From Schistocerca nitens (taxonomy: Eukaryota; Arthropoda; Insecta; Orthoptera; Acrididae): 64,000 nt of DNA. The notes below the pieces were generated by a model, which was not told the DNA's origin, made no database searches, and saw nothing but the letters and a program-made list of their open reading frames with translations. Shown here piece by piece: positions 1-12,776 of the stretch. Position 1 is the stretch's first letter; the number at the start of each line of letters is the position of its first letter. Position numbers and translations under genes: made by a program. The DNA lies in NCBI RefSeq assembly GCF_023898315.1, contig NC_064618.1, positions 187,479,548 to 187,543,547 on the forward strand, given 5' to 3'.

Positions 1-1905
1 GTCAGCTTCTGACAAATGTATTCTGTGAAGTTTTTTTCGGTTTCATTCACAACTTCGTACCAGATCATTCTCATAGGGGTTTCTAACATTTCCCTGTGGA
101 CTTTCTTCCACGTTATGCTCCAGCGATACTTTAAATCCACACAGCTGATTCTTTCACGCTTATTAACCGCAAGCCGATATAGCTGCCCGATGGTTCGATC
201 TCGAAATGTGCTTGTTTCCAGTGGAGGTAACTAGTTTCCAGAAGAAACATCATTATCTTGTTCACTTTGTGGTGTAATTCTTGAAAATTTATTGTGATTT
301 AGATATTATCAGATTTATATACTTTTATAGCCCCACGCTTTGTTTTCCGTGTTTATTTGGCACAGCTGCATCATTCCCCGACTCAACAGTTCCTTGCATG
401 TTGCTTCGTCAACTGTTAGCCCCACCACCCTGTACCATTTGTTTCTAATATTTTGGTACGTATTCCCTTAATTCAGCCTGGGTGTCCACAAAGCTACCGT
501 CTTTCTTCTTTAAACTGTTAGTAAATTTTTTTAGTTGGCTCCTCTCTTTCCTAACATGGTACAATGACTGAATTTCCTCAGGAGTATTATTACTATTACG
601 AGACAGATTTTAATTCCTTCCACTTGTCTTCGGTTAAGAAGTGACAACCTTGGTTTCATCGTCTTCTTTTTTATGAAACTTTCCTGTGATGTAGGTGTTT
701 CAGAATACAATCCACTGAGGCATCGAAAACAAAATTCCTAAATTTTCTTGTGCCACGAGTGTCTTTCTTAATTATAAGTCTTCCTGCAGCTGATTATTCG
801 AGGTTTTGATTAGATGCGCCACCACAACATCATGAGTGGATGGGTAAGATTTTTGTGCCAACTACTCTCCCATATTTCTGGCGTAACTCAAGCGCATAAA
901 TAACTCTTCCGCTTAATTTCCACCCGGTTCTGCCACGCAGCGTCTTCTGTCTTGCCATTCGATTGGTGGAAAGATACGCCAACTGGTATGAAATGAGCTG
1001 GCCACGTTTCAATTGCAGTTACTTTGTCGTGCAGGTTCTTCCAGACATAGAATCTATCCAGGCGGCTGGTCATTGCAGCTGTGTAATACGTAAATCATTT
1101 TGCTCCATCTTCTTTGTTTCTTAAGTGTCCTCCAATTCTAAGTGGCGTACATTTTCTTTGAGGACTGTACATTTGTCAAAGTTTGGCCATTGCCCCTCTC
1201 GCCTTACGCCACAGTAAAAATCGCCTCCGACAACCGCTTCACCCCGATTTTGTCGCAGAACATATAGCATCTCATTTGAAAGGAAGTGGGGTCGTTTCCC
1301 AGAAGGTGGCGTAGATGTTAATAAATCTAATAATGAGGCACGACGGTCCTCTGCCATTTTCCAGTCGTTCAACATCCGATGCGATTATTTCCTCTTTTGT
1401 TACGAGCTCACTGCCCGTGGAGCTATATGACACGGTGTTTTTAAGCATTTCGTATACGCAGGTGTCAGGATGAAATTTATGGTCCACTTTGTTGTAACAT
1501 TGCGACAGCTGTATCAGGAAGACTATGTAGTTTCTAGTCACAAGTGATTCTATTCACGGTTAGGATCATTGTCTCGTAATCCTGAAAAGGAGGCATTAGC
1601 TTATAACTATTAAAGTCGCAAACCGGTATTCAGCAGCTATGCCAGAAATGTAATCATATTCTTCGTGGGGTTTGGGGAGATAGTTTTGGTAAAATATTTC
1701 GTAACCCATGTAACCGTTTTTTCTTGTGCCTGGCACAGTCCCTTTATTTTCTTCTACTAATCAGTAATTTATTCGTAACACTTTTTCTCTTGTGCCTGGC
1801 ACAGTTCCTTTAGTTTCTTCTACTAATCAGTAATTTATTCGTCCATAACCATGTAGTCAAATTTATCCGCCCACTTGCCTACCCAAGCTGCGTCCGTCTT
1901 ATTGG
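1..1905 (-). pseudogene. Decayed non-LTR retrotransposon (LINE), endonuclease and following region
   Basis: On the minus strand, short ORFs in changing frames spell a LINE polyprotein. The endonuclease part has the motif VVGGDF at about 1217-1234, preceded by INIYA (about 1300-1330), and the downstream motif TSRLDRFYV at about 1044-1070 followed by an IETWP-type stretch. Further along, about 500-560 matches the linker YHVRKERSQLKKF and VDTQAELREY seen between endonuclease and reverse transcriptase in such elements. A Trp/Tyr-rich block at 16-240 may be a C-terminal piece. Frames change at least four times and stops are frequent, so it cannot be functional. The order EN then linker fits the I/Jockey/R1-like group of APE-type LINEs, but the clade is not certain. 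The left end runs off the window. Confidence 0.6.
1718..1841. repeat. Tandem duplication of about 60 bp
   Basis: Two adjacent near-identical units, about 1718-1775 and 1782-1841, each run from a T-rich start through CTTGTGCCTGGCACAG to CAGTAATTTATTCG. Only a few substitutions and a 2-bp difference separate them. They lie near the 5' side of the decayed minus-strand LINE. Confidence 0.85.
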
Positions 1906-2256
1906 GTCAGTGTGTTTATGGTGCACATGGAGATTCCTTTCATCTTCCATGACCTGTTCAGTTCTCTGTGTTCATCAATGGATTGCTCTGCTACCATTAG
2001 TCTGGGATGTGGTCATCAAATTCAGTTTTTTTTTTTTGTACTTCTGTGAATCATATCTGGGTTCTCAAGAGACTCTTCAATTAGGTTCTGTGCTGTTTGT
2101 AATCCTTAGTCGCACAGTACTGGCGCTGTCTTGTCAGCATTCAGGTGGGTTTCCTCCGTTTTTCTTTCACTTTGAAGAGTTCCCGCTCTTATAAATTTCT
2201 GCACTCCTTAAGAAGCGAGCTAATATCCTGTACATCTGTTCCCCGTTTTGTTTTTC

Positions 2257-2457
2257 AAATATGGTTCAAATGGCTCTGAGCACTATGGGACTTAACATCT
2301 GAGGTCATGAGCCCCCTAGAGCTTAGAACTACATAGACCTAACTAACCTAAGGACATCACACACATCCGTGCCCGAGGCAGGATTCTAACCTGCGACCGT
2401 AGCAGTCGCGCGGTTCTGGATTGAAGCGCCTAGAACCGCTCGGCCACCGCGGCCGGC
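2257..2457 (-). mobile_element. tRNA-derived SINE, head type A
   Basis: Read on the minus strand it starts GCCGGCCGCGGTGGCCGAGC with a tRNA Leu/Ser-like A box, then a B box (GGTTAGAATCC, decayed from GGTTCGAATCC), a body, and a 3' end reading CAGAGCCATTTGAACCAT. It is flanked by a 9-bp direct repeat TTGTTTTTC (2248-2256 and 2461-2469), which marks retroposition. Copies with the same head lie at 19887-20086 and about 32580-32769. Confidence 0.88.
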
Positions 2458-2469
2458 TTCTTGTTTTTC

Positions 2470-3604
2470 GTTTGATTCAACTTTGCTACTGTTTTGATCA
2501 CTTTCTCCTACTTTTCCCTCATCTTTGATTTTCGCTGCAGGTTTGATTGGGTGTGCTGCGAAATTTGTGCCCCCTGATGTGTTCGCTGCCATTGGCACGA
2601 CTTGAACGATATACGTGATGCGTTCTGGGTTGGAGGTTTCCACATGCATTTCCGTGGTGCTGCTCTTCGTTAAGCTAAAAGGGCATGACGTTGTGAGCTG
2701 TTTGCACAGACTGCCGTCACATACGTGGTCATTCTACTAGTGGTGGTGTTTCGCCAGCTCGTAACTGCACCATATTTCTTTGTACAGACTTAGCATGATA
2801 TACTGCGCTGCACGTCACGCAGGTAGGCAGATGACCCTCATACAAACTGTCCCCCTATATGTCTAACAGACACTGGCTACTGCATCGTTCTTATGTCACA
2901 CTGAGAAACTGCAAGAAGAAGATTGCTGGAAAGAAGTTGTTAGAGGCGAAATAATGGATTCATTAACTGTCAGTCTGGCACCAACATCCAGCGACTCCAG
3001 CTCTGAAGACTGTAGCAGTGAAACATCTGAATAAAAGGGCATCTGACTAAAATGCAAATTTATTTTGTAATATTCACGGAACTTTACTTTATTTTCACGC
3101 TGTCTGTCCGGTAGAAATTAGTTTAGAGCATAATCTGTTCTGTAACAGAAATTTTGTCTTACTTATCACTGTATTGTGCGTACAGTAGAACATAGTTCAA
3201 AATGCTGTTCATCCTGCTGTGTATATTTTAGAACTGATTACTTCCTCATTTTGCTAATAGCGTAAGAGACAACAGAGGGTGTAATTCGTTCTTTAAGATT
3301 GTACAATATATTCCGCATTGTGAGAATCTCTGTCAGTGGTTTTTCTTGTTATCCTTATGGATCGAAAACAATGAATACTGTCTGTCTCATACTTTCACTG
3401 TGTATCTCACACTTCTTATTTATTCTTAATTAATGATGAAACGGTTTGCAGTGCACAGTGAAGCAGTTCATAGTGAGGTAGGTTAAACTTCAACTTACGA
3501 GGTGACTTTTCTGTAACGTACCCACCAGGTGAGATGTCAGGGATCACTATGTTTCACTCAAGCATTGCAGTACAATTCATTTGAAAGGTTTCATTTAAGT
3601 TACA
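2470..3604. other. No supported gene or element
   Basis: AT-rich intergenic sequence. ORFs are short, with no recognisable domain and no clear inverted or direct repeat seen by eye. Confidence 0.5.
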
Positions 3605-5874
3605 CACTCAAACACCTAAGTAACTCGTATAGGTAAGCGTATTCAAATACAGAGATATACAAACAGGCAGAATATTGCACTGCGATCGGCAACGCATATA
3701 TAAGACAACAAGTTTCTGGCGCAGTTGTTAGATCTGTTACTGCCGCTTCAGTCGCAGGTTTAAGTGAGTTGAACGTGGTTTTATAGTCGGCGCAAGAGTG
3801 ACGGGACACGGTATTTCCGAGGTAGTGATGAAGTGGGGATTTTCTAGTACGACCGTTCCACGAGTGTACCGTAAATGTCAGGAATCCTGTAAATCATGAA
3901 ATCTCAGGTATCGCTGCAGAAGGAGAAAGATCCTTGAAGAACGGGACCAACGACGACTGAAGAGAATCGTTGAACTTGACAGAAGTGCAACCCTTCCGCA
4001 AACTGCTGCAGATTTCAATGGTGAGCCATTAACAAGTGTCAGCATGCGAACCATTCATCGATATGGGCTTTCGAAGCCGAGAGCACACTCGTGTACTCTT
4101 GACGACTGCACGACACTAAGCTTTACGTTCCGCCAGGGAGCTGTAACCGCTCAATGTCATTCAATACGGTCATGACGACACCCCTCGTTCGACGTTAACA
4201 CTCGTGGTGTCACTCGCCTTCATACATGGCAGTGGACGTTTGAAAATTCGTGACGCTAGCTCAATGGTCGTCAATTGATTTAAATGTATTTCCCGGCTGA
4301 CTCTTAATTCAATTACTGCCACGGGGGTGAGGAGAAAGAACACATCCTGGTGGTACCAGCATTATGCGTATTTAGATGTTCGATTAATCTGAATGGTTTG
4401 CAATGTTCCAGCGATTCTATTCGAACTCTATGCTGATGTCCCGATTTTCGCTGATAATCATTCAAGTACGTAATTGATGTTCAGTTTCTCAATATAGTTC
4501 ATCACACTCACACATTATACATCCACTCTAAGAACAGTTTCCTGCATTTACATTTTTGGTGTCCCACAAAATTGGTTGGCTATATATTATGACGATGTAT
4601 TGCATACAATTTCCACAGATATTGTTTGTCACGTAGTCAAGACTATGTAATGAAGCCATAAACGTGGATAAAATTGAAATGCAGTTTGTTTTTAACACTT
4701 TTCTTTTCACTAATTAAATAAGAAATATGAATCGGGATTGAAGGTGATGATCCTATCCTTCCTTTTTTAGTATTTTAGGTCCCCATTAATTAATATCTGG
4801 TAGTTAATAAGGGAACTATTTTTTATGCTGGCGAGTTGTTTGTATCAGTTACACCCGCAACCGTCCAAGGATAAGATTCTATTAATGTTCCGTGGACACG
4901 CGTTTCCCCATTTTATAAAATGCAGAATTACGTCAACTATTAGCTTTCCGTTGCGCACAGCTTTCGTAGGTTCCACAACCATAATAGTTTCCCAAGAGTA
5001 TTTTTCCCAGCTAACACAAAGTTCGAATTATGTTGTCGGAATAATTTTCACTTATCCCGACAGTAAACGTCTCTGATCACTTCGTCACAAGTAATGTATT
5101 TTAAACGTGCTTGAAGAGTCTTTAAATAATCTCCTTAACGAATTTCGCAATCGCGTATCACTTTTTCATCGACTAACGCGATTGCGATAACTGAAGGTAG
5201 AGAGCTCAGTAATGTGTTACATGTTCTTTTATATGTATTAAAAAACAAACGCGCACCTATATCTTTCTGTCCCGCTTGGTCTTTGCTACTTTTCTTTTTA
5301 TTACTTTTCATTATATTGCTTCTTAGTAATACTGTGCAGTTATGAAACTTTCGCATTACTTTCCCCTTCATAATTCTTCCCCGATTTAAATTAATATGAA
5401 GCTAATTGACACGCCTGCCCGCAAAGTACCGTTATAGACCGTCAAGACCGACATGGACTGATGATGACCGGAAACACGTTGCCTGGTCGGACGAGTCTCG
5501 TTTCAAATTGTATCGACAGACTTGTCAATTCCACCAGGACAAAGCGACACCGCACACGTCCAGAATTGTTACAGGGTGGATCCTGGAAGATAATTCTGAG
5601 TTTAAACACTTCCGCTGACCATCAAACTCCCTAGACCTGAACATTATTGAGCACATCTGCGATGCCTTGCAACTGCTGCTCAGAAGAGATCTCAACACCC
5701 TAGTGCTCTTACAGATTTATGGACAGCCCTGAGGGATTCATTGTGTCAATTTCCTCCAACACTACTTCCGACATTAGTCGAGTTCATGCCACGTCGTGTT
5801 GCAGAACTTCTGCGTGCTTGCTGGAGCGCTACACTATATTACGCAGGTGTACCAGTTTCTTTGGCTCTTGAGTG
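3605..5874 (+). mobile_element. Tc1-like DNA transposon, split and internally deleted
   Basis: The left end (3605-3634, CACTCAA...) is an imperfect inverted match of the right end (about 5845-5874, ...TTGAGTG). About 3800-4135 encodes a broken N-terminal half (SATLPQTAADFNGEPLTSVS and a TIHRYGLSKPRAHS stretch) typical of the paired-type DNA-binding domain. About 5409-5800 encodes the catalytic part: WSDESRF near 5485-5510, FHQDKATPHTS near 5530-5560 and SLDLNIIEH near 5628-5655. Stops and frameshifts are present. The segment between RFKLYR and the second Asp is missing compared with normal Tc1 transposases, so there is an internal deletion as well as the foreign insert at about 4141-5408. Confidence 0.75.
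4141..5408. other. Insert of unknown nature inside the Tc1-like element
   Basis: About 1.27 kb of AT-rich DNA separates the two halves of the transposase. I see no coding domain, no convincing terminal repeats and no clear target duplication. Boundaries are estimated from where transposase similarity stops and resumes, so they may be off by 10-20 bp. Confidence 0.5.
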
Positions 5875-7440
5875 AATAAAAATTATTTCTACCGTTATTT
5901 AAGTTTTGTTAGACACTCCTTGTTGGTTTTCTTGCACTAAATAATAACAGAAATGCTGTATTTGTTATCACCCAAACTCACATACTTCTGTCGTTTTATT
6001 AAAAAAAAGAGTAAACAGAAGCGAACTGTTACAGAACTGAATTTCACATTCTGAAGCATTCTAGTATCTCTGTAGCAAGTAAATGTTCAGATAAAACTAA
6101 ATATTAAAGCTTAAACTTGCACGTATAAACTGCCCTCGACAAGTACAAAAAAGAAAGTACTCAAAATTGTATTCGGCGCTGGGATCTACATTTTTCTGTA
6201 TCACCAATCAAAATAATATGAACTAACTTTTTGAGTAATTAATTAGAGAAACAGCGACGTCCCCATCACAGTTGTCCTGAACTTCTTCCTCTGAATCATC
6301 GTCCTGTTCGCTAGTAGAACTGTGATTACAGGTTATTGTAAAATTTTCACTTATTTATTGACCTATGTCATTGACATCTTCATCCATCCACCGATTAAAA
6401 GTTTAATGAAGCGCAGGATCGTTAAAACTGACAAATAAGTGCCAACTCATTTTGTGCTATACTGAAGAAAAAGGTGTAGGTAATTCGCGAAGTATGATCT
6501 AGGAGACGACAGCACGTGTCGATAAAGCGTGTCACGACAAACATAGAAGCCGATAATGAAAACAACAACCAAAAATTATAGTGTTGGCTGTATGAGGAAG
6601 CAAGGGGGAGTATGCAAATATTCCGCTACAACTAACGGTCTTGGAGAGCGAGTCCGAATATATTCGCGCTGTCAGAGCGGCAATGCCTCATGAGCTTACG
6701 TTTAAACTTTCGCTACCTAAGCTGTTTGTAACATAAATGCTGTTTCTGCAGTTGCAGCCGAGTTGACAACGCAGCATTTCTTGTGGGTTGCTCGGCCAGA
6801 GCCATTCACGCTGTCGCCGATTTTAGGCGTATGCATAACACGCATTCTGTTCGATACCCCGAAATTTTGGATGCGACCAGCAGTAACGACTTCAGTGACA
6901 TGGGATCACTCATCTCTGGGCTCACTGACTGTCAACGTACATGTACATTTATAAAATGCTCAACAAATGTGTGCAGAAGCACCGCAAGTGTTGCTGAACT
7001 TGGGGTCTATGTGGTTTTATACAGCCATGTGTGACAACGTCACAGCCCCTCTGCACCTCTCCCCAGGCCACCACACCATTCGGTGCAGGAAAACAGGAGG
7101 GCAGGAAAAGCATAAACACACATTACTGTTTCAGATCACATTCAAATTTCGTCGAATAGTTTTCAAGGGACCATCGTGGCTCCAACATGTATACCGGAGA
7201 AAAACTGCAATCGCCCTACACTCTAAAGATACTCGGTCACATTCAGTGGACTTGCAAAACCACTACGTCCTTAAAGAAGAGTTCAGTCCTTGGGGAAGTG
7301 TCAGCAGTGTCAACTCTTACCAAGGACGTCGTCCTGTTGCTAATCACTGCGGGAACCGTCTACTCGACTGCGAAATTTGTTGGAATATCAAAAGCTGCGA
7401 CATGGTTGCGAATTGAATAGTGGCCCGAAAATAGAATAAG
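5875..7440. other. No supported gene
   Basis: The longest ORF (6967-7416, plus, 149 codons) has no domain I recognise. It overlaps another out-of-frame ORF and shows no repeat or signal peptide. I treat it as chance. Confidence 0.45.
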
Positions 7441-9415
7441 CTTCCTTTAATACAAGTGTATGTGAGCAGTGTGTGGCTCGCTTTGACGCCGTTCGTAGCT
7501 TGTCAGCTAGTAATAGCGAAAGTGGCGTCTTATTTTCTTAGTGTGTTCACTGGCGCCACTACGTTTGCTCACCTTGTCTGTCCGTGAGTGGCAGCAGTAG
7601 CGCTTATCGATAGCGCGTACTGTGGTACCATCTTTGGAGCGGCCTTGAGTATTTCCGGGTCGTCGTGTGCCGACCTAGTTGGGACCGAGCAGCAGTGAGA
7701 TACTCGCCCCCGACCGCTGGGGACATACATGCACTGTCCGACGAAAGGATGTGGTCACGAGAGTGCACGACCACGTCAAGGACCTGATTCAGCGAGTTTA
7801 GTTGAACTGACCGTGATATTCGAGTAGTGCAACTTCCACTTGTATGTGTGTGTCCGGCCGTCGAAGTGGCCTCGTGGCAATAAGTTGTCAGTCGACGATT
7901 AATACGGGGATCTTCCCGTGCCTGGCTTGAGTGGGGTCGAGTGTTGGTTGGTCGTTCGGTCGGTCGTCGCAGCGGACGACGTGCATTTGGTCTTCCAACC
8001 GCTTCTGGCTTCTCTGTGTTTCACAGTGACCGGTTTTAGTATTGTGAGTGGTTGGTGAAATTGTTTTCCAGGATCCGTGTGTGTCTTGAGGTTTTGAATG
8101 AGCAGTTATTTTAAAGCTGTCTGCGTACTGGATTTGGTGGTGAGTTGCGAATGGACATCAGTTCGGTTTTGGGGAGGAGCAGTGAGGAGGTCCGCATCGC
8201 ACGGGCAGGCTGGAACCGCTGGCGGCGTGCAGGCACTGTCGGACCAAGGTGCTGTAGCCGACGACCGAACACAGGACTTTTGAAACCTCCACTGTTAGAG
8301 ATCTCGCTGTTGTTTGCGTGCTGCTGCTCCCAGGGTCATTGAGACCAACTGCTGCAAGTGGAGTCTGTCAGGTTGGTGGAAGCTATTAGCCACCTTCTAC
8401 TCCTTGATGTTAGTTTTAGATTTAGTATTATTCTTATTACAGAAGTGCAACCAGCGATATTTTCTCCCTTGTGGCCGTTAACCCCCCAGTTACCTGCCCT
8501 GGAGGTTAACACACTTTTCCGGCAGCGTACCTTCCCTCGTTGTGTAGATGCTGTCCGACACGGCTTGTAGTTCGACAGCCTCTTGAATTGTACTGTGCGT
8601 ATGTTTTTGGGATGTCTACCTTGGTTCTAGTGTTTCCTTCGACCTAGAGTGTGTTTCTGAAGACATGGTGCTGTCCGTCTCTTCGCCATTGCCTAAAACA
8701 GTTCCATCGTTGTACCGGTGATTGGACGTTAGGCGAATTGGTTAGTCGGTCGGTCAGCGCTTAAGCAACCGCTGGTGTCAGTTGCCATCCTGTTACGCGA
8801 GTACAACTCTTGGCTGCCTGTCTCACCGTTTACACCGCTGTAGTCACGTTCCTCAGGTCTGTGGACCACTCCATCTTATTTGGACAAGTTGTCATAATCG
8901 TTTAATATTCACCCTAATGTTTTAACATGTTATTGCCTTCCCCACTTGTAACTCCGGCCTTCAGCCATTAGTTGTTTGTAACACTGCTTGTCGCCTTCAG
9001 CCGTCAAATTACTTTCAATTTTCTCTTAATAAGGCCTGCAGCCGTCACTATAGCCTCTTACAGTTCGTTAAGATTGTTTCAAAATGTTTTAGCATTTTAA
9101 CATGCAACTGCCTTCCTTACTTGTAAGCCGTTGAGTATTTTGAAAATTGCTTGTGGCCCTCAGCTCCCAATAATTTTTAATCCTTCCTTAATAAGGCCTT
9201 CAGCCATTGATTGCGAGTAACATTGCTTGTGGCCTTCGGCAGTCAATAACTTGCATTTCTTCTAATAAGGCTCTCAGCCGCCAGTGTAGTAACAACTTTT
9301 AAAAATGTTTGTTGAGAGTTTTGTTTTTAAAAAATAAAGGGTATGGGTTTTCTGTGGAACAAACGGTAACTTATTAGGCCGCGCCCACACCTTTCCTACT
9401 TACCCTAAGTCCCAC
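7441..9415. repeat. LTR-like or other dispersed repeat block with internal repeats
   Basis: This block differs from its AT-rich neighbours: it is more GC-rich in 7450-8850 and then shows a phased series of CTTCAGCC-type motifs. An AATAAA follows at about 9335, then a GC-rich end near 9390. No coding domain is present. The composition and polyadenylation-like end suggest a long terminal repeat or retroelement UTR, but I found no partner LTR and no target duplication, so the class is inferred only. Confidence 0.35.
8905..9290. repeat. Degenerate tandem repeats with CTTCAGCC motif
   Basis: Two diverged units of about 170-215 bp. Each begins near TTTTAACATG, contains ACTGCCTTCC or TTGCCTTCCC plus CTTGTAA, then TTGCTTGT(C/G)GCC, AATAAGGC and AGCC. 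The motif AATAAGGC(C/T) followed by AGCC appears three times, near 9030, 9190 and 9265. Confidence 0.65.
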
Positions 9416-10014
9416 ATCTCAGTATGGTCACAAATTTTTTGTCATCAGACTACCGGTTTCGGTCTATAATCACCATCTTCAGATTATATGTTGAAATAAA
9501 CGCACGAAGCAAAGAGGTTGTTTCATTGACTTAATTTGTGCCACTGACCGATGTCATTTCGTGTCGATGGTGAGTGGTGATGCGTTTCAAGTATTTTCCT
9601 GGTTGCCCATGTGAAAAAAACGTGATTTAATCACGTTTCTGACCATTGCAGATGTGTTAAAAGAAGGGGTAAAATATGGGTGAAAAGGTGGGTGCTGGAT
9701 ATCACGTCTTTCTTGTCGTGTAACACGTCCACGATGGCATTGGGCAGAACAGTGGTGAAACCTGGTGCGAATATGACGCCTTTCTTTGGCTTGAGTCGAA
9801 ACTTTTACGTTTGAAGCGATGCTGTGCCCGATGGTGACGTTGCAGAGGGGCCACGCTGTCACGCTATTGTACCATTACAGAGGAAGGTTGTAGTTGCCTT
9901 TGGACCAGATTTATATGCTGCGTCGCAATGCGAGACAATTACGAGGTTTCGAAAAGTTACTGTTTAATTGTGTTACGAAGCGCACTTACCAAGCTATCCC
10001 TTACACGCTCCACA
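9416..10014. other. No supported gene
   Basis: Contains ACTACCGGTTTCGGTC followed by ACCATCTTCAGAT near 9450-9483, a motif pair I recall from dispersed orthopteran repeats. The opposite-strand ORF at 9587-9862 shows no domain. Confidence 0.35.
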
Positions 10015-10395
10015 CTCTCCCAGTACTCCCTAAAATAAATCGCATCAAACTAAGAGCTGTCAATTCGACTAAATACCCAGGAATTAGAACTACGACCAAC
10101 TTGAATAGGAAAGACCACATAGACAATATCGTAGGGAAGGCGAAAAAAGACTTCGCTTTGTTGGCAGAACACTTAAAAGATGCGACAAACCAACTAAAGA
10201 CACAGCCTTCATTACACTTGTCCGTGCTCTGCTGGAATATTGCTGCGCGGTGTGGGATCCTTCCCAGGTACGATTGACGGAGGACGTCGAAAATGTGCAA
10301 AGAAGGGCAGCTCGTTCCGTGTTATCATGCCATAACGGTGCATGCAACACCTACAAAATCTTTAATTTGCTTTCCATACGTAACAACAAGTTTCA
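10015..10395 (+). pseudogene. LINE reverse transcriptase C-terminal fragment
   Basis: Plus-strand translation gives KYPGIRTTTNLNRKDHI (normally KYLGV...L.W..HI), a KAKKDFALLAEHLKDA stretch, and then after a frame change LTEDVENVQRRAARSV. This is the conserved tail after the RT fingers/palm in Jockey/CR1/I-type LINEs. The upstream RT core is absent, as in 5'-truncated copies. It is short, frameshifted and not functional. Confidence 0.65.
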
Positions 10396-12767
10396 GGGTA
10401 TATCTTAAGATGTCAGGTACATTGACTGGATTGTCTGTTGTGTTATTGATGGGTTTAATTTGTCATACTAGCTCATTTTACATTTTCCTTTTGCGATGTG
10501 ATAAGAGACTCCGTAGATGATCCATTTTATTATCCAATGACTGTACACGCAATAAATATTTTGGTGACCTGCGAAAGTATACTCCACTATTTTTTTATTA
10601 ATGTGTTGAGAGCTAATGTTACAAAATTTGTAGGTCTTTTGTTATTTGGCCGCAGGTATGGAGCTGTACTGATCGAAACATGTCCAGGAAAGATAAGACT
10701 GAACAAATTATGAACAAATACAACACATTTGGTCTACACATATGCATTAAAAAGAATTTTCATGACGCACACCAAAGCTGCAAATCATCCAGTATTCTAG
10801 ACATATGTAAAGATATTCAAATTATCAGAAACTGGTTAAATTTCGGTATTCATTATGGGCCACTCTACGTTAAATATATTTTTTGTCTCATAGACAGAAT
10901 GTGTGGATTTTGCAAGTAAGTAGAACATATTACGAAAACGCAATACTTAAAACGAAAACTTGTTGCACACAAAAATTCATGTGCATACATTAACTGTACG
11001 ACCTATGGGCCGTAAGTGAAATGATCGTCGTGTATATGATACATCTCAAATAGTATGCTTCTAGTTTTAATTACAAATCCTGTAACATTTCTCATAATAA
11101 GTTTAATAATAAGTACATAGCATCAACTGACATTATGCAATCTACAGTATAATACACAAGTCAATTAGGTGCGTAAGAGACTCGTTCCTTTCTTGAGTCT
11201 ATAATTCTTGTTAGTATTTTCCAAACATAACTTATCAGACAGATAGTTCCGTAGTACTCACACATACCTGAAAATGTCTTTGCTATTCAGGATACTACAT
11301 TCCTCTAGACGCCTGCTGGCATTTCACTTGTGTCATACTCCGTGCGTAACGGGTCAGTCCTTGATCCTTCGCGCAAGAACGTCAATAAATTTGAAAGTAC
11401 GTCAAATGGCTTCTTGCTACTCAGGACTTTCAGTGCACTGTCAGATGCGTCTCGCATTGTAGCACCCTTTCCATCTACATCATACTGTTTTCAAGTGTTT
11501 TAGGTCGCGCAGCTCTTCTTTACTGTGATACCCCGTAATATTAATCATACAGCTTCTTCTTTATTCTCCATATATTTCTTTCATTTTCCAATATGTGGCA
11601 TTTATTGTTTCTGTAGACTCGTATGCTTCTGCAGCTTTACATTTTTTTTTCTTGTTATTTCTGTTGAGATATCTGGCACTTTCTTTCGGATACGTTTATT
11701 TATATATCTGTATACCCTTTTATCTGCATCTTCTGCTGCATTTTTTATTTTTTCCATTCATCAAATATATTATACATTATGTACTTCTAATGAATCTTCT
11801 CATTGCCATAATTTTCTTCTGCTGCATTCACTATTTCACATCTCTCGGCTACCTACTTTAATCTGTTGCACGTCTTTGCATTATTCGATTGGTTACTTCA
11901 AGTCGACCCGATTCCATCTCATCAATTTACTCCCGTTTTACAATTTCTTCTTCTTTAATCCTCATTTTATAACATGCACACCATGTTAAAAGCACACATA
12001 ACGTCTCCTGTTGACGTTTTCATTTTAAAATCCTGTTTTGGAGTGTACGTTCCTAGCTACGAATACATAGATTTCGTTATGTGGAGTTCAGACCATTTAG
12101 CACATTTAAAGCCAAATGAGTGAAGAAGCGCCCTTTTTAGCCTAACTGGCACTTCGTAAAACTCGAGTACTTTATCCATTTTCAGCAGCTGTAGGTGCAT
12201 ATATTGAAATAACCACCAAACAGATGCATAAAAGAAATTTAATTTCAAAACTGCACCTGAAAGCACTCGATGAATTAAAATTCTTTTATGGTTGTTGACT
12301 ATTTCGATATGCTTCGTAATACCTACGTGAAACCTACTGTCCACATATACACCATCGTTTATGACGCTTACACCTACTTTTAGCAATGATTAGATTGTCC
12401 TGTACAAATTAATCTCCCTGCCTACCTCCCTGTCATTTCTTCGTCCGGTTCATTGACTCCTAGCTACTAACGGGTTCCAGTCTCCCAACAAAATAAACTT
12501 TTAGTCTCCCTTAACGCATCACGTACCACCTTTTATTTAATTAAATTTTTCAGATTATTCAATCTCTAATCTACTAGTAGGTATAAATACCTGCTCCAGT
12601 GTTAATGCCGTGGTCCTGGGTTTGTGCTGGATGAAAATTGATAATCCATTCATTACGCATGCAAAATCCCGCACGCATGAAAGTGAAATTTTACTGACTC
12701 GAATTAATTATGAATCAGGCGCACGCTTGAGACTCAGTGCCGATAACCGATTTACTAACGCTGTCAC
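10396..12767. other. No supported gene
   Basis: AT-rich sequence. The longest plus-strand ORFs near 11525-11989 are T-rich, Phe/Leu/Ile-rich translations of a pyrimidine-biased tract, with no domain. They are best regarded as compositional artefacts. Confidence 0.45.
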
Positions 12768-12776
12768 TTATTTAGG

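Noticed and set aside
6967..7416. 149-codon plus-strand ORF
   Set aside because: No domain, overlapped by a second ORF, and no sign of splicing or repeats. Most likely chance.
11525..11989. 154-codon Phe/Ile/Leu-rich ORF that could look like a membrane protein
   Set aside because: A second frame is also open and hydrophobic across the same T-rich tract. No motif or start context.
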